A stretch of 64,000 nt of DNA from a bacterium 1XD21-70 (GCA_003669055.1 RAYB01000001.1:62001-126000); one strand, 5' to 3'. Positions 51,283-59,906 are shown, counted from the first letter of the stretch. Notes: generated from the letters alone by a model not told the origin. Translations and numbers: made by a program.

Positions 51283-52038
51283 TCATTCCCAATAGCAATC
51301 CTGGTCAATATACATATGTACATTGTCCGTCTCTCTCAGAATACTGGCCGGGCAGGTTTCTCTCACTTCACCGGTAAGCGCTTCCCTCACCGCCTTCTGT
51401 TTTTTCTTTGTGGGCACAATGCAGAATATCTCCCTGGCGCTGACTAACTTGGGAACCGTCACCGTCAATGCCTTCTTCGGCACCTCTTCCAAGCTTAAGA
51501 AACAGCCGTCATGAACCTGCTGCATCCGGCAGACCTCATCTAGTTCCACCACTTTCACTGTCTTTGCATCGTGGAAATCCGCCACATCCGGATCATTAAA
51601 AGCAATATGCCCATTCTCCCCGATTCCCATAAAAGTAATGTCAATAGCAATCCTTTCCAGGATAGATGCATACCGCTCTGCCTCCTGCCCGCTCTCATTT
51701 GCACCGTTGATCAGATACACATTTTTAAAGGGCACACAATCAAACACGGCCTGGGAAAGAAACCGGTTAAAAGAAGATGGATGCCCAATTCCAAGCCCTA
51801 CATACTCGTCCATGTGGTATCCGTTCACCCTGCTCCAGTCGATCCCTCCTTCCTGAATCAATGCTTCCAGAAACTCATTCTGTGACGGAGCCGCTGCAAA
51901 GACACAATGAATCTCGTCTTGTTCCTTCAGCATCCGCCGCATACACTCTGCTGCCTCTTTCGCTGCCGCCTTCCCCATCTCCCCGCGGGTGCCATACACC
52001 TTGAGATTTACCTTGCCAAAATCCAATTCTCTTTCCAT
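51283..52038 (-). CDS. Glucosamine-6-phosphate deaminase-like (NagB family) protein
   Basis: 251 aa. NagB converts glucosamine-6-phosphate to fructose-6-phosphate and ammonia. Seen: 'VFAAAPSQNEFLEALI', 'VNGYHMDEYVGLG', 'HPSSFNRFL' and 'DITFMGIGENGHIAFNDP' with the catalytic His, then 'VPKLVSAREIFCIVPTKKKQKAV'. The motif 'FNDP' has Asp where most NagB proteins have Glu, so a related substrate is possible. The ATG directly abuts the stop of the LacI gene (TAAATG), so both are one transcript. Ribosome binding site AAGGAG. Confidence 0.88.
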   Translation of the reverse strand: MERELDFGKVNLKVYGTRGEMGKAAAKEAAECMRRMLKEQDEIHCVFAAAPSQNEFLEALIQEGGIDWSRVNGYHMDEYVGLGIGHPSSFNRFLSQAVFDCVPFKNVYLINGANESGQEAERYASILERIAIDITFMGIGENGHIAFNDPDVADFHDAKTVKVVELDEVCRMQQVHDGCFLSLEEVPKKALTVTVPKLVSAREIFCIVPTKKKQKAVREALTGEVRETCPASILRETDNVHMYIDQDCYWE

Positions 52039-53115
52039 TTAGTGATTTCTCCTTATTTTATCATGTTTCCTCCTTACCGAGTCCCGTTCGACCAGCACCG
52101 GTTCCAGCATCAGCCGTCTCTTCATCCCGCTGCCTTGTTCCATGCTTTCAAAAAGCATCTCTGCTGCCAGTTCCCCTGTCCGGTACGCGGACTGGGATAT
52201 GGTAGTGAGAGCCGGCACAATCATCTCCCCGAATTCCACATCGTCAAAGCCTAGTACCGAAATGTCCACTGGCACATGAACCCCGCTGGTCTCCAGCTTC
52301 TTGATAATCCCGATTGCCATCATATCATTAATGGCAAATACGGCCTCTGGCAGGTATGGCCTCTCTAGGATCTTCTCTCCTAATTCCTGCCCGCACCGGT
52401 AATCCTTCATGGCGCTGGCTCCGCTCTCCCTGCCCGTATGATGTACCACCAGCTGGTCCTCACCAAAACTGCAGCCTCTCAGTTCCATCCCTGCCTGAAA
52501 CCCTTCCAAAAGCTTCTTGCGGGAAGGCCGGTCAACTGTCCCTGTAGCAAAAACGATCTCCCTATGCCCGGCTCCGATCAGATACTCCGCCGCCAGCCTC
52601 CCCCCGGAATAAAAATCAAAATCAATGGAAGACACTTTAGGGTCTTCATGGGGTTGGTCAAACAAGACACAAGGAACCCCTGCCTCCTCCAGCCTTTTTT
52701 GCATGCCTTCCTCCCATCCCACTAGGGAAAGCAGAGCCCCGGCCGCCTGGTAATGGATCAACATATCAATATAATGCTTCTCCATATCCCAGTCGCTGTG
52801 AGAAGAATACAGGATCGGCACATACCCTTGGTCCATACAGACCTTCTGTACGGCAGCAAACAGCTGATTATAAAACGGATTGGAAATCGACGGCACCACC
52901 ACTCCGATCTGCTTATTCCTGCCCCCTCTAAGCAGCTGCCCGAATACATTCGGCCGGTAATCCAATTTCCGTGCTGCTGCCAAAATCGCGCTTTTCAGTT
53001 CTTCTTTCACCGGATAGTCCGAACCGCTAAGCACCCGGGACGCCGTCGCAATCGACACATGCGCCATCTCTGCCACATCTTTAATGGTAGCTTTCTTTTT
53101 CTTGCCCCCTGCCAT
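52039..53115 (-). CDS. LacI-family transcriptional repressor
   Basis: 358 aa. HTH and hinge at the N-terminus, 'ATIKDVAEMAHVSIATASRVLSGSDYPVKEEL', then a periplasmic-binding-like effector domain ('IGVVVPSISNPFYNQLFAAVQKV', 'DQPHEDPKVSSIDFDFYSGGRLAAEYLIGAGH', 'PEAVFAINDMMAIGIIKKL', 'VLGFDDVEFGEMIVPALTTI'). The ATG at 53115 is chosen for its AGGG ribosome binding site; an ATG at 53127 lacks one and lies close to the operator. Probably autoregulated and a repressor of the sugar cluster; inducer likely a cluster sugar or sugar phosphate. Confidence 0.95.
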   Translation of the reverse strand: MAGGKKKKATIKDVAEMAHVSIATASRVLSGSDYPVKEELKSAILAAARKLDYRPNVFGQLLRGGRNKQIGVVVPSISNPFYNQLFAAVQKVCMDQGYVPILYSSHSDWDMEKHYIDMLIHYQAAGALLSLVGWEEGMQKRLEEAGVPCVLFDQPHEDPKVSSIDFDFYSGGRLAAEYLIGAGHREIVFATGTVDRPSRKKLLEGFQAGMELRGCSFGEDQLVVHHTGRESGASAMKDYRCGQELGEKILERPYLPEAVFAINDMMAIGIIKKLETSGVHVPVDISVLGFDDVEFGEMIVPALTTISQSAYRTGELAAEMLFESMEQGSGMKRRLMLEPVLVERDSVRRKHDKIRRNH

Positions 53116-53128
53116 ACCTGCCCTCATT

Positions 53129-53144
53129 TAGAAATCGTTTTCTA
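53129..53144 (-). promoter_or_regulatory. LacI-type operator at the regulator's own promoter
   Basis: TAGAAATCGTTTTCTA is a 16-base palindrome with one mismatched pair, immediately downstream of the -10. It shares GAAA-CGTTTTCT with the site at 51201-51214. Confidence 0.75.
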
Positions 53145-53145
53145 T

Positions 53146-53174
53146 AGCATATCATACAACTATACTCTTGTCAA
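53146..53174 (-). promoter_or_regulatory. Promoter of the lacI-nagB transcript
   Basis: TTGACA (53174-53169), 17 bases, TATGCT (53151-53146) on the minus strand. Confidence 0.85.
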
Positions 53175-53340
53175 TCCACTATTATTAGTTATTTTATCTA
53201 TTGTCTTTTCTTGCCATCTTTATTTTTCTGGTTATTTTTTGTAAAATTTCACATATTATATGGCTTTATTTGTAGTTTTATACATTACATCCTTACATTT
53301 TTGCATGTTCTACGCACAAAACTCTCTTTTCTGTAACCAT

Positions 53341-54447
53341 CTAATTTCCTTGCTTTCCCCTCAATATTGCTTTGAACTCCGCTTCATCCACCGGAAGCCC
53401 CAGCTTTTTCCCCTGCCAGGAGGAAAGATAAGCGCCGTTCGTCATAATTACTGTCTTCAAGCCTTCATACCCGTCCGCAACCAATGGAGCCCCTGTCAGC
53501 AGGTGATCCGCAAAATTCGACAGCAGCTTCTGGTACCCTCTCTCATTGGGTTCCACCGGAATTTCCCTGCTGTGGTGCCCTAGTGTTCCATAGATCTCTT
53601 GGTTCACTCTGGCAAATTCATCCGTCGGCATCACATTCTCATCCAGAATCACCCGGCTGGTATCCTCAACAGCCAACCTGCCCTTTGTCCCCCATACTTC
53701 CAGGCGGTTTACCCCAGGGTTCTCGCCGCTGGACGTGATAAAGGTTCCATGGATCCCATTCCGATAAAAAAATTGGATATCCGCATTGTCATCCACATCA
53801 AAATCATTGAATTTCCCATAATCCAGCGTGGCCAGCACCGCATCCGGCATGCCGAAGAGCCACTGCCAGATATCAAGGTAATGCTGGCTCTGGTTAATCA
53901 GAAGCCCCCCGCCTTCCCCTTCCCAGGAACTCCTCCACGGTGCAGAGCCATGATAAGCCGGTGTCCGGTACCAGGTATTGCAGATCCAGGCCACCCGGGA
54001 AATTTTCCCTAAAGCCCCCTGATCCAAAAGTTCCTTTGCCTTTTGGAAAGCCGGAGTCATACGGATATTAAAAATCATGCCAAAACTTACCTTCCCCTCC
54101 TTAGCTGCCTGCACCAGCGTCCTCACGTCCCCGGCACATACCCCGGCTGGCTTGTCCACCAAGATATGTTTTCCTGCCCTTACCATCTTAAGCCCGATCT
54201 CCACATGGCTGGTATGCGGGGTCACAATCACCGCTGCATCAAACTCTTCCCCATGTGCCAGTGCATCCTCCACATCCTGGTAAACGGAAACCCCCGGATA
54301 TTCCTTCCCTAAAATCTCCTGCCCCGGCTTGTTGCGGCAGCACACCCCGGCCAGGCACATCCCTTCTATCTCCCCGCCATATATCATCTGTGCATATTGG
54401 CGGCCCATACCCCCAAAACCAATTACAGCAGCCCTTACCTGTTCCAT
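53341..54447 (-). CDS. Gfo/Idh/MocA family oxidoreductase
   Basis: 368 aa NAD(P)-dependent sugar dehydrogenase. N-terminal Rossmann motif 'AAVIGFGGMGRQYAQMI', the conserved 'KHILVDKPAGVCAGD' (E/D-K-P motif, here DKP), and the C-terminal domain with 'GGLLINQSQHYLDIWQWLFG' carrying the catalytic-region His. Family members oxidise or epimerise hexoses, inositols or amino sugars. Start at 54447 has AAAGGGG 6 bases away, better than the ATG at 54453. It is separated from the lacI gene by a 166-base AT-rich gap without a terminator that I could see, and has no visible operator of the LacI type. Confidence 0.93.
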   Translation of the reverse strand: MEQVRAAVIGFGGMGRQYAQMIYGGEIEGMCLAGVCCRNKPGQEILGKEYPGVSVYQDVEDALAHGEEFDAAVIVTPHTSHVEIGLKMVRAGKHILVDKPAGVCAGDVRTLVQAAKEGKVSFGMIFNIRMTPAFQKAKELLDQGALGKISRVAWICNTWYRTPAYHGSAPWRSSWEGEGGGLLINQSQHYLDIWQWLFGMPDAVLATLDYGKFNDFDVDDNADIQFFYRNGIHGTFITSSGENPGVNRLEVWGTKGRLAVEDTSRVILDENVMPTDEFARVNQEIYGTLGHHSREIPVEPNERGYQKLLSNFADHLLTGAPLVADGYEGLKTVIMTNGAYLSSWQGKKLGLPVDEAEFKAILRGKQGN

Positions 54448-54630
54448 ATACATCCCCTTTCCGCCCCTATACGGGGCATGGTGTCCTTATTGATTCATTA
54501 TATTGGGAAAATAGGGGGATAGCAAGGGAATTTTCCTTCCTTTAATGTCTCCATCAAAAATAGGACAGGAACCAGCCCAGCTGATCCTATCCCATCTTGC
54601 GGCATGCTTTGCCTCTCCTGTCTCTAGTTA

Positions 54631-54650
54631 GGGGTAAAAATTTCTACCCC
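54631..54650 (-). terminator. Possible terminator hairpin after the HNH gene
   Basis: GGGGTA / TACCCC with an 8-base loop overlaps the HNH stop codon; on the minus strand no T-run follows, so it is weak. Confidence 0.35.
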
Positions 54651-55534
54651 AGCTTCACAATTTCTGTCCTCTCCTCATTAGGATATATGTATAAATCCAT
54701 AATGTCCTGCTCTTTATAATAATACAGAACCCCGCAAACATTCCCTGTCTTTAGCCACGTTTTTTTCTTTTCTCTTTTTACAATGGGTCCTCTTTTTTCC
54801 GTACCCGCATAATCAGTAACTCGAATTTCACAATCATATATATTCCCGCAATATTCCACACGCACATCTAAATCATCATCAGCAAAAAGAAGTTCGTATT
54901 TTATATCTCTTTCTTTCAGCTTTTCCAATACCCTATATACATCCTCTCCTGCTTTAGATGTTCCACACCGAAACTCATCACTTCTTTCATCTATTAAAGT
55001 TCCATTTTCCAGATATGCTTCAATTTTCCGATCAATTCCAGAAGGCTGAAAATCGGAAGACTTATCTAACAATTGATAGATTTCCCTTCTGATTTCCTCA
55101 TTCTGCGCCTGTGTTTGTCGCATTTTACGGTAAAAGCGTGAGTTTAATTTTAAGTCGTCAATGAACTGTTGCCCCTGTGGCGTGACTCCATACAGTTTGT
55201 AATGATTCTCCGCCCCCAGTCTACGTATATGGGGATGTTGTCCTCCATAGATGTCATCCTTACACGGATCCAAAATTATTTCTATATTCTGATCGCTTTT
55301 TGTGCCATTACATTTACAGCAGGAATAAACCATGTTACCATAGCTGTCCAGATTCCAAGCCACATCTGACTGCCTGGATACAAAATGGTCTTTCTCAAAT
55401 AGCCCTTCCCCTATCACATTATCTCTTTCTTTCATTCCACAATATGCACACTCAAATTGAAAGTCATTCCTGAGATACATTTTACATTTTTCAGAATTAT
55501 AGGTAACCCAATGCCTTTTTCGTATATAAACCAT
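54644..55534 (-). CDS. HNH endonuclease, last gene of the methyltransferase/kinase/receiver operon
   Basis: 296 aa. HNH/beta-beta-alpha-metal nuclease domain at residues ~25-85: zinc knuckle Cys29-x-x-Cys32 ('CAYCG'), the Asp49-His50 pair ('EKDHFVSRQ'), Asn67 in 'YGNMVYSCCKCNGTKSD', and a second knuckle Cys72/Cys73-x(1-2)-Cys75. All ligands and catalytic positions expected for an HNH nuclease are present. Residues ~95-296 are an additional domain I do not recognise, possibly for DNA recognition or for docking the receiver. The ATG directly abuts the stop of the receiver gene (TGAATG). Presumed effector or restriction nuclease of the system. Confidence 0.88.
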   Translation of the reverse strand: MVYIRKRHWVTYNSEKCKMYLRNDFQFECAYCGMKERDNVIGEGLFEKDHFVSRQSDVAWNLDSYGNMVYSCCKCNGTKSDQNIEIILDPCKDDIYGGQHPHIRRLGAENHYKLYGVTPQGQQFIDDLKLNSRFYRKMRQTQAQNEEIRREIYQLLDKSSDFQPSGIDRKIEAYLENGTLIDERSDEFRCGTSKAGEDVYRVLEKLKERDIKYELLFADDDLDVRVEYCGNIYDCEIRVTDYAGTEKRGPIVKREKKKTWLKTGNVCGVLYYYKEQDIMDLYIYPNEERTEIVKLG

Positions 55535-56032
55535 TCAGTTTTCCTTTTTTGTAGCTTTACTTATTTGCTGCAGTAAAGAATTCAGTTCTTCGTTCTTTTC
55601 CTTCATAAAGGACAATGTATTATTCTCTTTCCGTAAAGCACACGCACGCCTTATTTTGGCAATCAGTTCATTCATCTTTTTCGTATCTTTCAGTTCTGCC
55701 TTATTTAACTGATAATCATATTCTCCCAGTTCATCCTTATAATCGTCCAGAGGATAATTCGTCAACAAGACCGCATAAATATTGCTATCATGGCTGCGAA
55801 TCTCCCGCAATACCTCGATTCCCTTGTAATTAACCGAAGCCTTCTCCAATTCATGGTCTATCAATAAAAAGTCCACATCATTTTCAACCACAAAATCATA
55901 AAATTTGTTCAATGTCTGAGGATACGCATCAATTCCTATCAATTTAATTCCAGGAGACAAGCTGAATCGTCCCTGCATCAAAGTGACATTTTTCGGTTCA
56001 TCCTCAATATACAATCCTGTCAAAGTCTGCAT
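55535..56032 (-). CDS. Stand-alone response-regulator receiver domain with C-terminal coiled coil
   Basis: 165 aa. All key receiver residues are visible: acidic pocket Glu10-Asp11-Glu12 ('YIEDEP'), phospho-acceptor Asp59 ('FLLIDHEL'), Thr91 ('VLLTNYP') and Lys111 ('YQLNKAEL'). The fold has a somewhat long beta3-alpha3 insertion ('EKASVNYKGIE'). Residues ~125-165 form a charged coiled coil; there is no DNA-binding output domain. It should therefore act through protein contact, most simply with the HNH nuclease. Start ATG overlaps the kinase stop by one base (TAATG). Likely phosphorylated by the upstream kinase-like protein. Confidence 0.88.
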   Translation of the reverse strand: MQTLTGLYIEDEPKNVTLMQGRFSLSPGIKLIGIDAYPQTLNKFYDFVVENDVDFLLIDHELEKASVNYKGIEVLREIRSHDSNIYAVLLTNYPLDDYKDELGEYDYQLNKAELKDTKKMNELIAKIRRACALRKENNTLSFMKEKNEELNSLLQQISKATKKEN

Positions 56033-58461
56033 TAAGCGTCCTCCTTCATAAAATGAACAACTAATTTCGCTCCGCCAAGGTCTTTTGATTCTTCTGCATG
56101 TACTTTTCCACCATAGCTTGTCACAATATCTTTTACAATATTCAGCCCCAACCCGATTCCATCTTCCTTTGTAGTGATAAATGGCTTAAATATTTCTTCT
56201 CGCATATTTTCCGGCACCCCAGGCCCGCTATCTTCAAAATAGAGATAAATATCTTCACCCTTTTGTTCAAATATAATCTGTATCTTCTTTTTCTGCCTGG
56301 CCTTCACCTGCTCAAAGGCATTGGTAATCATATTGATAATAATAGATTCCAAATCAATCTGACGCATTGTAAGACATATATCTGCCTCTGCTTTTAGCTG
56401 TAAATCCACATGAAATGCCTCTAACATACCCTGATACAATCTGCAGATATCCCTCAGAACTTCGCCAAAATCCAAATCAGCATGGGGACTTCTCTTTTTC
56501 TTTCTCAGGAACTCCACAATCATCGAACTATATCCTGAAATTCTGGTAAAATCCGACTTAATATTATCCGTTATTTCACCAAAAAACGGGTTTTCAATCA
56601 TTGGTGCAATCTCCGCATAAAAAGACAATGTGTTATCGATTCTAGATATGATATCCTGGGTCTCATGTCCGAAATTCCCTGTCAAAATGCCAAGCGTTGC
56701 CAGGTTTTTATACATAGACAGTTCGGTTTCCTGCATTTCCACATATTTTTCATAAGCATTCTCTATTTTTTCGTACTGCTCCTCTGCCTCCTTCTGCCTC
56801 TTATCTTCTTCAGACTTCCACTCTTTCAATGAACTTGCTACTGTCTCATAAGACGCACCGCTTTTTAATAACTGCAGCGTATCCTCATATCGTTTTTCCT
56901 GAACATGTTTCAGTTTCTCTGCGGTTTGTTTTTGCTTCTGCCTCTGCTCTTTTTGCTTTTCCAGTTCGGATTTTATCTTTTCGTACTCTTCTAACCTTAT
57001 CTTGCTAATAACTTCTATACAGGTAAGAACAAATTTTTTCAAATCCTCATATGCTTCGTTCTCAATAATCCCTTCCCGGTTCGTTGCATCAATCAGCAGC
57101 GGATTCTTCTCATCTGATATTTTAATCACACCAATGGTCTGATTATTGCCAACGCGGTACCCATGTGTATCACTAACCTTTGACTTATCTAAGCCCAGCC
57201 AGTCATTATCTACATCCCCATATGGCTTTACCCGGAAATTATCCCGATATATTTTTATTCCGCAATATATATTCAATATTCCGATTGCCAACCGGTAATT
57301 ATATGTCTCATTCGTCATATGAACGGAATCCCGCAGAAAATAGTACAATTCAAAAGTAATATCTCCGCAGAGCAGGGGCATTTCGTATTCCATATGCTTT
57401 TCTTCATTTTTACCTGTTATATCCGCATATATAATTTCAGATTTTTTTCCATTTTCATAGATTCTGGCCGTAACCTTAGCATATCTTAAATCTAAAATAG
57501 AATTCACACTGATTTCTTCCGGAATTTTGAACTGATCTGCTATCAGTTCAATATGAAAGGGATCCTTTTCGATAAATTCCGGCGCTATAAGTAATCGGAG
57601 TTCTTTCTGGAGTTTCTCAATATCTTTTTGCCTCCAGTTATCTCTCAAGCCATCCAGTACCATAATCAAACCTGTATGCACAGCCGCCTTTTCTCTGCCT
57701 TCCATTGCATACATTTCTTTTAAAATATTGTATGTCTCCTCGTATTTCCGATTTCCAATCTGCTCTAAAGGGTTGTCAATATTTTCCAGTTTCAGTTCTA
57801 CTTCTTCCTGCTTCTTTACAATCGGAAGAATCTGCTCCTCGAATAAGTCCAAAAAGGCCGATTCATATGCGACTTCGTAATCACTGATAATCCTTCCAAC
57901 CTTTTCCCTCACACTTTCCTGCTCTATTCTTTCATTTGCTTCCAGCTTCAGGGACAAATAATATTCTAATTGATTCGCTATATATTTTGCTGCTGAAACA
58001 TCATTCTTATTCCGTAAAATCTGAATTCTCTGTTGTAATCCGGCAACTGATATTTCTTCATAAAGATTCCAATTTAAGAAAACTTTAAATGCCTTTTCCT
58101 CTGTATAAGAGTAAATCACTGCACGTTCTGCCAATCGCTCTACAGAAAATCGTCCGATTCCTTTTTTTCCTGCCTTTTTTCTTCCTTTGGGCGTATAGGG
58201 AAAACTCAATTTATTGCTTGTCCCGATTACCATCCATCGATTTTCAAACTCATCCTCTGTCATGCCGCAGCCTGTATCTGCCACAATAATGCGGCTATAG
58301 GGTGTATTCGCATTTTCGATCAAGATCCGTACACTTGGCGCATCTGCATCATAGGCATTCTTAACCAACTCTACCAGAGCTGTAACAAAATCAGTGACCA
58401 GTTCACGTCCCAGCTGCCCAATATGTCTTGAATTTGTTTTAAACTGCAAATTTTTCGCCAT
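56032..58461 (-). CDS. Dual-GHKL ATPase: N-terminal Hsp90/MORC-like and C-terminal histidine-kinase-like domains
   Basis: 809 aa, soluble, no membrane helix. N-terminal GHKL ATPase: 'ALVELVKNAYDAD' (Glu31, Asn35, Asp39), 'VADTGCGM' (Asp62) and 'KKGIGRFSVERLAERA' (~99-115), as in Hsp90/MutL/MORC proteins. A mainly helical middle region follows, with a long coiled coil at ~490-590. Then comes a DHp-like helix 'ILTGNFGHETQDIISRIDNTLSFY' with candidate phospho-acceptor His599, and a second GHKL domain: N-box 'NMITNAFEQVK' (~710-720), G1 'EDSGPGVPENMREEIFKPF' (~744), G2 'GIGLGLNIVKDIV' (~768). ATG 58461 has GGTGAGG upstream; GTG 58476 (GTGA overlap with the methyltransferase stop) is an alternative. 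Proposed sensor/kinase driving the receiver. Confidence 0.9.
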   Translation of the reverse strand: MAKNLQFKTNSRHIGQLGRELVTDFVTALVELVKNAYDADAPSVRILIENANTPYSRIIVADTGCGMTEDEFENRWMVIGTSNKLSFPYTPKGRKKAGKKGIGRFSVERLAERAVIYSYTEEKAFKVFLNWNLYEEISVAGLQQRIQILRNKNDVSAAKYIANQLEYYLSLKLEANERIEQESVREKVGRIISDYEVAYESAFLDLFEEQILPIVKKQEEVELKLENIDNPLEQIGNRKYEETYNILKEMYAMEGREKAAVHTGLIMVLDGLRDNWRQKDIEKLQKELRLLIAPEFIEKDPFHIELIADQFKIPEEISVNSILDLRYAKVTARIYENGKKSEIIYADITGKNEEKHMEYEMPLLCGDITFELYYFLRDSVHMTNETYNYRLAIGILNIYCGIKIYRDNFRVKPYGDVDNDWLGLDKSKVSDTHGYRVGNNQTIGVIKISDEKNPLLIDATNREGIIENEAYEDLKKFVLTCIEVISKIRLEEYEKIKSELEKQKEQRQKQKQTAEKLKHVQEKRYEDTLQLLKSGASYETVASSLKEWKSEEDKRQKEAEEQYEKIENAYEKYVEMQETELSMYKNLATLGILTGNFGHETQDIISRIDNTLSFYAEIAPMIENPFFGEITDNIKSDFTRISGYSSMIVEFLRKKKRSPHADLDFGEVLRDICRLYQGMLEAFHVDLQLKAEADICLTMRQIDLESIIINMITNAFEQVKARQKKKIQIIFEQKGEDIYLYFEDSGPGVPENMREEIFKPFITTKEDGIGLGLNIVKDIVTSYGGKVHAEESKDLGGAKLVVHFMKEDA

Positions 58462-58472
58462 ATTACAGTACC

Positions 58473-59906
58473 TCACCTAAATTTATATTGCTTGATATCA
58501 TTAACAGAAATCCTATATGAGGTCTCTGTTGTTGGCGTTCCTACTTGTTTTACATATTGATAAAATTTCGTACTCTGCAGGATTCTTTCTGCATCTTCTA
58601 AAGTATAACATGAATCTTCTTTCTGTGTTATAAAATACCCTGCATAAGGAACCGCACTTTCATCCCCCCAATATACCCTGGCCTGTTTTGTTATTACCAT
58701 GGGAAGAACTAATTTTTCTCTCCACAACTCCTTAAGCGCCTGAGATCTCCCGTATTCAAACCATTGTGCATTTTGGTCGCTTTTTCTGTCCTTTAATTTT
58801 TTTTCAAATTGCCTCATATACTGATAGGCATATGGATACAAACGTTCAAACTCTTGTTCCCTATATTTGCAAATGTTCTTTCCTTCCCTATTGTAAGGAA
58901 AGATTATGTATTGTTTCTCTGCGGATTTCTTCTTTTCACTTTTTGTGCTAACTGCTTTCAAGCATATCCCTTTTTCCACTTTCCATTTTTCCACATAAAA
59001 AAAGTATTCGTCTTCTTTTATCGGCCTAATCAAAAATGCTTCATTTAGCAATGTAGCCACACTGTTATGGACATTAAAATACTTACCAAACTGCTCTACA
59101 CCATCAGCCTTCTCCTGAAAAACCCATTTTTGATTATTCCCGCATAGCTGGCTTTTTCGTATTCTTCTTTTTAAGCCTGTTTCATTTTCTTCATACAGTA
59201 TTTTATCGTTGTAGTTTCCCCTTTCGTAAAGCAAAAAAGCAACGGAACAGGTAATGCCCGGGAACACTTTTTGTCCGCTAAAATCAACCACTCCTGTCAT
59301 CCCACCAACAATAAAATTTCGTAATTCTCTGGCATATCGATTCCGAAAAATACTAAAAGGAATCAGATAAATCATCTTTCCATCAGATTTTAATGCATTT
59401 ATACTTGCTTCTATAAAAGCATAGCAATAATCGAATCTTCCTTTTTTGCAAACATCATAATGTTCCCTAAGATATAGTCTGTCTTCTTCCGTCATATCAT
59501 GATATGTGATATAGGGAGGGTTTCCTACAATAAATGATGCTTTAATTTCACCTCCATTATATGTCAGAAAGTCCTCGTTCCGTATATTCCACAACACATT
59601 CCTTATTCCATGGGAACTGCATGTTTTGTCAAGCTGCTCAATACATTTCTCCCTTTGTTCCCGGTCAACTTCAAATCCCATGATATTTTGAGACAGGCTT
59701 TCTGCAATATATTCGTTAGACAAGCCTTGTGCTTTAGCATCTTTAATATATCGATTAACAATCGGTACCAATATGTTTCCTTGACCACACGAATTTTCCA
59801 GAACAGTTTTACCTACCAGATTTTTTACATATCCTATTCGATCCAACATATCTTCCACATATTTGTCAGGGGTGAAAATCTGATCATTCCTATTCTTTTT
59901 CGCCAT
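58473..59906 (-). CDS. N6-adenine DNA methyltransferase (TaqI/Eco57I-like gamma class)
   Basis: 477 aa. 'IFTPDKYVEDML' (10-21) is the motif X region; motif I is 'ENSCGQGNI' (37-45), motif IV 'NPPYIT' (129-134), and motif VI-VIII sequence 'DGKMIYLIPFSIFRNRYARELR' follows. The C-terminal ~230 residues are a putative target recognition domain ending 'TSYRISVNDIKQYKF', a pattern also seen in TaqI-type enzymes. It should methylate adenine in a specific DNA site. It is the first gene of the four-gene operon and has an SD-like signal before ATG 59906. Most likely it protects the host from the operon's nuclease. Confidence 0.94.
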   Translation of the reverse strand: MAKKNRNDQIFTPDKYVEDMLDRIGYVKNLVGKTVLENSCGQGNILVPIVNRYIKDAKAQGLSNEYIAESLSQNIMGFEVDREQREKCIEQLDKTCSSHGIRNVLWNIRNEDFLTYNGGEIKASFIVGNPPYITYHDMTEEDRLYLREHYDVCKKGRFDYCYAFIEASINALKSDGKMIYLIPFSIFRNRYARELRNFIVGGMTGVVDFSGQKVFPGITCSVAFLLYERGNYNDKILYEENETGLKRRIRKSQLCGNNQKWVFQEKADGVEQFGKYFNVHNSVATLLNEAFLIRPIKEDEYFFYVEKWKVEKGICLKAVSTKSEKKKSAEKQYIIFPYNREGKNICKYREQEFERLYPYAYQYMRQFEKKLKDRKSDQNAQWFEYGRSQALKELWREKLVLPMVITKQARVYWGDESAVPYAGYFITQKEDSCYTLEDAERILQSTKFYQYVKQVGTPTTETSYRISVNDIKQYKFR

